A stretch of DNA of 11,844 nt. It comes from a bacterium. Its GTDB lineage: Bacteria > SZUA-79 > Acidulodesulfobacterales > Acidulodesulfobacteraceae. The position numbers were made by a program, and so were the translations under genes. This document shows, one piece after another, positions 6,789 through 11,844 of the stretch (position 1 is the first letter of the stretch; each line of letters begins with the position of its first letter). The notes beneath the pieces are model-generated. The model ran no database searches. It was given only the letters and a program-made list of their open reading frames with translations, and had not been told where the DNA came from. The DNA lies in assembly GCA_021828445.1 (NCBI GenBank), contig JAJZJD010000027.1, positions 1 through 11,844 of the forward strand. The letters are read 5' to 3'.

Positions 6789-7910
6789 ATGTCATTATTT
6801 ATAAAAGATGCGGTAGGTAGATTAGAAGACCTGATACCCCTTAATTTTCAGGAAGAATGGGATAATTCAGGTTACCAAATAAAACTTGCAAACGCTGCAC
6901 TCTCAGGCATCGTAACATCCTTAGACCTTACGGATAAGTCGGCAGATTTGGCTGTAAGCAAAGGCTTCAATCTTATATTAATACACCATCCTCTTTTTTT
7001 TCGCCCTTTAAGTTCGATAAATTTAGATTCCAACGACGGAAAACTTGTCGGACGCCTCATAGAAAATAAAATTTGCGTTTACGCAATGCATACAAATTTC
7101 GATTCGTCGGCATATTCGATGAGCCGTTATATTTTAAATAAGCTTGAAATAAAAGAAATATTTCCTTTAATTCCGAATAAAAGAAAACTTTATAAACTGT
7201 CGGTCTTTATTCCGAAAGGTTATATAAATGCCGTAAGGGACGTTCTTTTTAAATACGGAAATCCTAAGATAGGCAATTACGAAAACTGTTCATTTGAAAC
7301 AAAAGGGAAGGGGTCGTTTAAGCCGCTCGAAGGCTCAAATCCGTTTATAGGCGAATCATTGAAAACAACTTTTACGGATGAATCCAAACTTGAAATTTTA
7401 ATAGAAGAAAAATTTATAAAAAAAGCCATAGACGAAATGAAGGCCGTCCATCCTTATGAAGAAGCCGCCTTTGATTTATATCCGCTATACGACTTCGGTG
7501 GCAATAAAACCGAAGGCATGGGCGCTGTCGGGAATTTTGAAAGCAAAATCGCATTAGGAGACCTTCTAAGTAAAATGCAGAGATTATTTTCTCCTATTTT
7601 TATAAACTACTGCGGAAATTTAAATAAAAAAATAAAAAAAGTTGCAGCCGTTTCAGGAAGCGGTTTTTCTTATATAGATAGTGCGGTAAAATCAGGTTGC
7701 GACGCTTTGATATCCTCGGAATTAACGCACAGCAAAGCAATAAAAGCGAACAAAAGCGGGATATGTTTAATAGAAATGTCCCATTTTGACACTGAAAAAT
7801 ATTTTACTTCCATAACAAAAGATATATTATCTAAAGAATTCGATACTGAAGTTATTGAAAATATCTATGAAAATAACCCGTTTTTTAAATACAAAGGAGG
7901 AGAACTTTGA
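6789..7910 (+). CDS. NIF3 family dinuclear metal protein (GTP cyclohydrolase I type 2-like), long form
   Basis: Member of the NIF3/YbgI/YqfO family. The true role is unsettled; some members are called type 2 GTP cyclohydrolase I. From ATG at 6789 the protein has 373 residues. Metal ligands fit the family: H66 and H67 in LILIHHPLFF, D105 in HTNFD, and H332 and E336 in MSHFDTEKYF. Between the two halves, about residues 134-236, lies the extra YqfO-type (PII/CutA-like) domain, with KLSVFIPKGYINAVRDVLF and VHPYEEAAFDLYPL, which marks the long form. The frame stays open upstream to a GTG at 6696, but that stretch is the tRNA gene, so it is not coding. No Shine-Dalgarno precedes the ATG, only the CCA end and TTTTAAAA. 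The stop overlaps the TTG start of the next gene. Confidence 0.93.
   Translation: MSLFIKDAVGRLEDLIPLNFQEEWDNSGYQIKLANAALSGIVTSLDLTDKSADLAVSKGFNLILIHHPLFFRPLSSINLDSNDGKLVGRLIENKICVYAMHTNFDSSAYSMSRYILNKLEIKEIFPLIPNKRKLYKLSVFIPKGYINAVRDVLFKYGNPKIGNYENCSFETKGKGSFKPLEGSNPFIGESLKTTFTDESKLEILIEEKFIKKAIDEMKAVHPYEEAAFDLYPLYDFGGNKTEGMGAVGNFESKIALGDLLSKMQRLFSPIFINYCGNLNKKIKKVAAVSGSGFSYIDSAVKSGCDALISSELTHSKAIKANKSGICLIEMSHFDTEKYFTSITKDILSKEFDTEVIENIYENNPFFKYKGGEL
7893..7900 (+). promoter_or_regulatory. Strong Shine-Dalgarno deciding a TTG start
   Basis: AAAGGAGG ends six bases before TTG at 7907, the ideal distance. It lies within the last codons of the NIF3 gene, and the TTG overlaps that gene's TGA stop, so the downstream gene is likely translated by coupling. 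Confidence 0.8.
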
Positions 7911-8677
7911 ACGAACAGATTTCTTTTATAGTGGAAATTCAAAATATCGACGTGGAGCTGTTAAAATTTGAAGAATCGCTTAAAAAAATTTTTAACGAAA
8001 TTGAAGATTCGCAGAATAACCTTAAGTTAAAAGAGTCGGAACTCGAAAAGCTTAAAGAGGACTTGGCCGAGGTTAATAAAAAAATCAGCGGTTCCGAACT
8101 TGACATAAAATCTTATGAAGACAAGATAATAAAGATGAAAGACACGCAGAAGCTTATTAAGACCAACAAAGAATATAATGCGATTCAAAAATCCATAAAA
8201 GATAACGAGGCATTAAAAAAGAAGTCTGAAGACGAACAATTGGAATATATGGAAAATAAAGAGTCCATAATCGGCAAAATAGCTCTCATCAAAAAAGAAA
8301 CGGAAGAGCTTGCCGACGGGTTATCGGCTAAAAACACGGAATATAAAAAAAATGAGAAAGAATTAGGGGCGGTTAAAAAAGATTTTGTCGATAAAAGAGA
8401 GACTGCCAAAAAAAAGATTAAAAAAGATTATATCGATGTATATGAAGCCGTAAAAAGAAACAAAGGATTTCCGGCAATTGCTCCGGTAATGAAATCGGGG
8501 GCATGCACCGGGTGCTACAGGATGCTCCCGCCCCAGCAGTTTAACGAGCTTATATCGGAGAACGTATTTATGCAGTGTCCGGTGTGTTCGAGGATACTTT
8601 ATATAGATACGACTTTACCGGAACCTGCCGCTCCTGCCGGCAAAGTTTCGAAAAAACTTAATAAAAATAAAATATGA
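7907..8677 (+). CDS. Coiled-coil protein with C4 zinc ribbon (DUF164 family)
   Basis: A 256-residue protein of the DUF164/HP0958-like family. Residues about 10-175 are almost entirely charged and heptad-like (many K, E, L, I), predicting a long antiparallel coiled-coil hairpin. Within it MKDTQKLIKTNKEYNAIQKSI is a typical family segment. The C-terminus holds a zinc ribbon with C200-x2-C203 (CTGC) and C224-x2-C227 (CPVC), then a basic tail. Relatives include Helicobacter HP0958 (FlgZ), a flagellar/RpoN-linked RNA-binding protein, and chlamydial CdsZ; in most bacteria the role is unknown and I assign none. The start is TTG, set by AAAGGAGG six bases before and a four-base overlap with nif3. The stop overlaps the RNase H start. 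Confidence 0.92.
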   Translation: MNEQISFIVEIQNIDVELLKFEESLKKIFNEIEDSQNNLKLKESELEKLKEDLAEVNKKISGSELDIKSYEDKIIKMKDTQKLIKTNKEYNAIQKSIKDNEALKKKSEDEQLEYMENKESIIGKIALIKKETEELADGLSAKNTEYKKNEKELGAVKKDFVDKRETAKKKIKKDYIDVYEAVKRNKGFPAIAPVMKSGACTGCYRMLPPQQFNELISENVFMQCPVCSRILYIDTTLPEPAAPAGKVSKKLNKNKI

Positions 8678-9141
8678 ACTTAACGGTCTATACCGACGGG
8701 GCATCCCGTGGAAATCCCGGCAAGTCCGGAGCGGGAGTACTGATTCTTGACGAGAATAAACGAAAGGCTGCTTCCTTAAATAAATATTTGGGTATTTCGA
8801 CTAATAACGAAGCGGAATATAAAGCGCTTATTATTGCGCTGGAATTTTTATCGGGTATGCCAAATGCCGCCGGTATAAGCGAAATGAGCTTCGCTGAACT
8901 TGACGTTCTTTTTTTATTGGATTCCCAATTGCTCGTCAATCAGATGAACGGAGTTTATTCCGTTAAGAGCGCAAATATTTTACCTCTTTATAATAAAGCG
9001 CAAAAACTGCTTAAAGATATAAAGGCGGCTTTAAAACTTAGAGGAAGTTTGTTAAAAGTAACATTCAGGCATATTCCGAGAGAACTTAACAAGGATGCCG
9101 ATAAGCTGGCAAACCTGGCGATAGATACCGCTGATGCCTGA
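8674..9141 (+). CDS. RNase HI-family protein
   Basis: Ribonuclease H fold protein that should cut RNA in RNA-DNA hybrids. The four acidic catalytic positions are present: D8 in YTDGASRGNPG, E48 in STNNEAEYKAL, D83 in FLLDSQLLVNQM and D143 in NKDADKLANLA. At 155 residues it matches a single-domain RNase HI. The wording (TDGASRGNPG, LLVNQMNGVYSVK, FRHIPRELNKDAD) is that of the YpdQ-like/'RNase HI family' branch rather than enterobacterial RnhA, lacking the latter's basic handle, so in vivo activity is inferred. About residues 59-76 form a family-variable loop (MPNAAGISEMSFAE). Its ATG overlaps the stop of the zinc-ribbon gene; the rnpB promoter begins 14 bases after its stop. I leave the symbol blank because rnhA is not certain. 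Confidence 0.93.
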   Translation: MNLTVYTDGASRGNPGKSGAGVLILDENKRKAASLNKYLGISTNNEAEYKALIIALEFLSGMPNAAGISEMSFAELDVLFLLDSQLLVNQMNGVYSVKSANILPLYNKAQKLLKDIKAALKLRGSLLKVTFRHIPRELNKDADKLANLAIDTADA

Positions 9142-9155
9142 TAAATATATATATA

Positions 9156-9184
9156 TTGACGAACAGACGCCAAACTGCTAAAAT
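9156..9184 (+). promoter_or_regulatory. Promoter of rnpB
   Basis: TTGACG at 9156-9161 (five of six), a 17-base spacer and TAAAAT at 9179-9184 (five of six). The RNA's first helix begins at 9190, the right distance for a start. An alternating AT stretch lies just upstream at about 9144-9155 and could act as an UP element. Confidence 0.8.
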
Positions 9185-9189
9185 GTTTT

Positions 9190-9526
9190 TGTAGCCGCAA
9201 GCAAAAACAGTCGGTCGCGGAAGACTTTTATGTCTTTCGAGGAAAGTCCGGGCTCCAAAGAGCATAACGCCGTTTTATAGCGGTGAAGGCAACTTTAAGG
9301 AAAGCGCAACAGAAAATATACCGCCTTATTTAATAGGGTAAGGGTGAAATAGCGAGGTAAGAGCTCACTTGGACATTATGCAAATAACGTCTATGGCAAG
9401 CCCCGTTAGGAGCAAGAACAAATAGGAAGACTTAAGGCTGCTCGCCTTGCATAGTCTTCGGGTTGTTCGCACAGAGAAATGACCGACCTTGACAGAACCC
9501 GGCTTATGTTTTTGTTTGCGGCTGCA
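9190..9526 (+). ncRNA. rnpB: RNase P RNA (bacterial, A-type-like)
   Basis: Catalytic RNA of RNase P, which matures tRNA 5' ends. Universal sequences are present: GAGGAAAGTCCGGGCTCC at 9239-9256, AGGGTGAAAT at 9341-9350 with GGTAAGAGCTCAC at 9356-9368, GGAGCAAGAACAAATAGG near 9408-9425, and ACAGAACCCGGCTTA at 9492-9506, which forms the P4 pseudoknot with the first. P2 is GTCGGTC (9210-9216) with GACCGAC (9481-9487). P1 pairs 9190-9209 with 9507-9526 over 20 bases with two G-U pairs. TTCGGGTTGTTCGC (about 9457-9470) looks like the L15 region that holds the GGU binding the tRNA CCA end. Exact ends are set from P1 and may be off by a few bases. No T-run terminator follows; lepA begins 30 bases later. 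Confidence 0.97.
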
Positions 9527-9556
9527 ACTCGCCTTTAACTATTTAATTTAATCCAA

Positions 9557-11362
9557 ATGGAAATCAAAAACATCAGGAATTTTTCTATTATAGCACATAT
9601 AGATCACGGAAAATCTACGCTTGCGGATAGATTTCTGGATTTTACCGGAGCAATTACCGCAAGAGAAAAAGTTTCCCAATTTTTAGACAATATGGAGCTT
9701 GAGCGGGAAAGAGGAATTACCATTAAGGCGCAGACCGTAAGATTAAATTATAATTACGACGGCAAGGATTATATCCTTAATCTGATAGACACTCCCGGAC
9801 ACGTAGATTTTTCTTATGAAGTATCAAAATCGTTAGCCGCATGCGAGGGCGCTATTCTTATCGTCGATGCGACTCAGGGCGTCGAAGCCCAGACTCTTGC
9901 CAACGTCTATATAGCTTCCGATATGAATTTAGCCGTAGTTCCGGTTATAAATAAAATAGACCTGCCCAGCGCCGATCCTGAAAAAACTAAAAAAGAAATA
10001 GAAGAAGTCGTGGGCATCGAAGCGGATAATGCTATTTTGGCAAGCGCAAAAGAAGGCATCGGAATAAAGGAAATACTTGAGGCTATTATAAATAAGATTC
10101 CTTCTCCGAAAGGAGACCCGCTTTCTCCTCTTAAGGCTTTAATTTTCGATTCTTGGTTCGATTCATATCAGGGCGTCGTTGCGCTTATCAGAATATTTGA
10201 CGGCAAGGTTTCCCCGGGCGATATTATTCTGTTGATGAATTCCGGAGTTTCCTACGAGGTCCAAAAAGTAGGCGTTTACAATCCGTATATGAAAGAATTA
10301 GACGGGTTAACCGCCGGAGAGGTCGGGTTTATTATTGCAAATATAAAAGATTCGGGCAGTTTTAAAATAGGGGATACTATTACTTTAAAAGCCAATCCCG
10401 CAAAAGAACCTCTGCCGGATTTTAAAGAACCGAAGCCGATGGTGTTTGCCGGTATTTATCCCATAGATTCCGATGATTACCCCGAGCTTAAAGATTCCAT
10501 AGAAAAATTAAAACTCAACGATCCTTCGTTTTCTTATGAACCGGAAAATTCGCTTGCGCTGGGGTTCGGCTTTAGATGCGGATTTTTGGGGCTTCTGCAT
10601 ATGGAAATAATAGTGGAAAGGCTGGAAAGGGAATACGGCTTAAGCCTTATATCTACTTCCCCTACCGTTCTTTATAATATAACGACGATTAAAGGAGAAA
10701 TGAAATCCGCGCTTAATCCGATGAAATTTCCTCCTTCCAAAGAGATACCCATGCAGGAAGTTGACCATATAGAAGAACCTTTTATCAGAGCAAATATCTA
10801 CGTCCCATCCGAATTTCTGGGGAAAATAATAAACCTGTGCGTTGAAAAAAGGGGTCAGCAGGTCGAACTTAAATATATAACTAAAACCAGGGTCCAGCTT
10901 GTTTATGAATTGCCCTTGTCAGAGATAGTCCTTGATTTTTACGACCAGCTTAAATCGCTTTCCAAAGGCTATGCCTCTTTTGATTATGAATTCAGCGGGT
11001 ATCGGCCGGCAGATATGATAAAACTCGAAATATTGGTCAACAAAGACCCCGTTGATGCTCTCTCCGTAATTGTTCACAGGGATAAAGCTTACGTTAGAGG
11101 AAGAAATATAGTCGAAAAGCTCAGGACTTTAATACCGAGGCAAATGTTCGAGGTTGTGCTTCAGGCGCAAATAGGTTCAAAAATTATTGCAAGGGAAGAG
11201 ATTAAAGCATTGAGAAAAAATGTTCTGGCAAAATGTTACGGCGGCGATATTACAAGAAAAAGAAAACTTTTAGAGAAGCAGAAAGAAGGAAAGAAAAAAA
11301 TGAAAAACATAGGCTCGGTCGAGATTCCACAGGAAGCCTTCTTATCGATATTGAAGGTTTAA
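9557..11362 (+). CDS. lepA: Elongation factor 4 (LepA)
   Basis: Ribosome-bound translational GTPase EF4/LepA, which acts on the ribosome (back-translocation has been proposed; a role in initiation or subunit assembly is also discussed). The 601 residues match the family. GTPase motifs: AHIDHGKSTL (G1, residues 13-22), RGITIKAQTV (G2), DTPGHVDFSYEV (G3, from D78), NKIDLP (G4, 132-137) and ASAKEGIG (G5). Elongation-factor domains II, III and V follow, with GFRCGFLGLLHMEI as a clear marker, and the LepA-specific C-terminal domain ends AKCYGGDITRKRKLLEKQKEGKKKMKNIG, cited here as family-typical in order. The ATG is fixed by the conserved MEIKNIRNFSIIAHID start. No Shine-Dalgarno and no convincing promoter lie in the 30 bases after rnpB. 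lepB follows, the usual lepA-lepB pairing. Confidence 0.98.
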   Translation: MEIKNIRNFSIIAHIDHGKSTLADRFLDFTGAITAREKVSQFLDNMELERERGITIKAQTVRLNYNYDGKDYILNLIDTPGHVDFSYEVSKSLAACEGAILIVDATQGVEAQTLANVYIASDMNLAVVPVINKIDLPSADPEKTKKEIEEVVGIEADNAILASAKEGIGIKEILEAIINKIPSPKGDPLSPLKALIFDSWFDSYQGVVALIRIFDGKVSPGDIILLMNSGVSYEVQKVGVYNPYMKELDGLTAGEVGFIIANIKDSGSFKIGDTITLKANPAKEPLPDFKEPKPMVFAGIYPIDSDDYPELKDSIEKLKLNDPSFSYEPENSLALGFGFRCGFLGLLHMEIIVERLEREYGLSLISTSPTVLYNITTIKGEMKSALNPMKFPPSKEIPMQEVDHIEEPFIRANIYVPSEFLGKIINLCVEKRGQQVELKYITKTRVQLVYELPLSEIVLDFYDQLKSLSKGYASFDYEFSGYRPADMIKLEILVNKDPVDALSVIVHRDKAYVRGRNIVEKLRTLIPRQMFEVVLQAQIGSKIIAREEIKALRKNVLAKCYGGDITRKRKLLEKQKEGKKKMKNIGSVEIPQEAFLSILKV

Positions 11363-11398
11363 CCAAACAGATTGCTTTGCTAACGCTCGCAATGACAT
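11363..11398. repeat. Possible REP-like dispersed repeat fragment
   Basis: Just after the lepA stop, CAGATTGC and GCTCGCAATGACA enclose a short loop, with ATTGC/GCAAT as the stem. The wording strongly recalls the short dispersed 'CAGATTGCTTCGC...CGCAATGACA' repeats found between genes in many bacteria. Only one copy is in the window, so repeat status is from memory of such elements, not shown here. Confidence 0.4.
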
Positions 11399-11465
11399 TA
11401 TTAAGTAATTCAGGTAATTCATATATAAAAATTTCTAAATCGGGATTTGGGTTTCGGTTATTTAT

Positions 11466-11494
11466 TAGACTTAAGAGAAAAAAATTGGTATAAT
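11466..11494 (+). promoter_or_regulatory. Probable promoter of lepB
   Basis: A perfect -10 TATAAT at 11489-11494, with a four-of-six -35 TAGACT at 11466-11471 and a 17-base spacer. It lies in the 179-base gap between lepA and lepB and would start transcription near 11501, about 40 bases before the lepB ATG. The rest of the gap holds only the repeat-like fragment and AT-rich sequence without a gene. Confidence 0.6.
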
Positions 11495-11541
11495 TAAAAA
11501 GTTTATAAATAAAAATAGTTTCGATTCGTGAAAATTAAAAT

Positions 11542-11844
11542 ATGAGCAAGCATACTTTATGGGATTATTTTAAGGCTATAGTCATAGCTATAATTATCGC
11601 CTTAGTTTTCAGAACGTTTGTCGTCCAGGCGTTTAAAATACCTTCCGGTTCTATGGAGCCCACCCTTATTCCGGGCGACCATATACTTGTCAATAAGTTT
11701 ATATACGGCATACATATCCCTTTTACCAAGTCTTACATTTCCGTATCCCATCCAAAGACCGGACAGGTAATAGTTTTTAAATTTCCTTATGCCGGAAAAT
11801 ATAATCTGCACAGAGGAATAGATTTTATTAAAAGAGTCGTCGGA
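11542..11844 (+). CDS. lepB: Signal peptidase I (3' end missing)
   Basis: Membrane-anchored serine-lysine protease that removes signal peptides from exported proteins. The visible 101 residues hold one membrane anchor (about residues 11-30, AIVIAIIIALVFRTFVVQAF), the catalytic serine box IPSGSMEPTL with S37, the GDHILVNKF segment, and DFIKRVVG with the catalytic lysine K97 at the very end of the window. The single short N-terminal anchor is the compact form common outside enterobacteria. The ATG at 11542 is chosen because it gives a normal short cytoplasmic tail (MSKHTLWDYFK); no Shine-Dalgarno is apparent. It follows lepA, a conserved pairing, but with its own probable promoter. Confidence 0.96.
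   Translation, partial: MSKHTLWDYFKAIVIAIIIALVFRTFVVQAFKIPSGSMEPTLIPGDHILVNKFIYGIHIPFTKSYISVSHPKTGQVIVFKFPYAGKYNLHRGIDFIKRVVG

Noticed and set aside
11233..11493. Open frame of 86 codons overlapping the end of lepA
   Set aside because: It lies in another frame over the conserved basic C-terminus of LepA, is Lys/Arg-rich as a shadow of A-rich codons, and runs into the repeat-like fragment; nothing in it looks like a protein family.
11602..11811. Minus-strand open frame inside lepB
   Set aside because: It is opposite the conserved signal peptidase motifs (SGSMEPT), so the + strand is the coding one.

Overview
This window is an ordinary-looking but informative stretch of housekeeping genes, all on the + strand, from an AT-rich bacterium. 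Codons such as ATA, AAA, AGA and TTA dominate the proteins, while the tRNA gene is GC-rich. The gene content (fused hisIE, RpoD with regions 1.1 to 4.2, RNase P RNA that looks like the ancestral A type, rpsU-cvpA-dnaG-rpoD, then nif3, a DUF164 zinc-ribbon gene, an RNase H gene, rnpB and lepA-lepB) fits a Gram-negative lineage of the broad deltaproteobacterial/Desulfobacterota kind. That placement is inference from gene order and style, with low confidence below this level. I see no mobile element, CRISPR array or phage gene.

Layout. Positions 1-2054 carry the end of a histidine operon: hisA (5' end missing), hisF and hisIE, tightly packed. A promoter with a perfect -35 then starts the macromolecular synthesis operon at 2065-6780: rpsU (TTG start), cvpA (broken by a one-base shift in a run of nine T), dnaG, rpoD (ATGA overlap with dnaG) and a tRNA gene with CAT anticodon nine bases after rpoD. 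Positions 6789-9141 hold nif3, a coiled-coil zinc-ribbon (DUF164) gene and an RNase HI-like gene, each overlapping the next by four bases. RNase P RNA (rnpB) follows at about 9190-9526 with its own consensus-like promoter, then lepA (9557-11362) and, behind another promoter, the start of lepB (signal peptidase I), which runs off the end.

How the parts work together. The central block couples the start of translation (S21), of replication (primase) and of transcription (main sigma factor), as in the classic rpsU-dnaG-rpoD operon. The most striking unannotated signal is a full-consensus sigma-70 promoter (TTGACA, 17 bases, TATAAT, plus extended -10 TG) inside the 3' part of dnaG, which would let rpoD be transcribed separately, by the factor it encodes. 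The tRNA carries C4-G69 and C5-G68 acceptor pairs and is more likely the lysidine-modified tRNA-Ile2 than elongator tRNA-Met. No previously undescribed system was found; the points worth checking are the dnaG-internal promoter, the cvpA frameshift, the tRNA identity and the possible read-through from rnpB into lepA.
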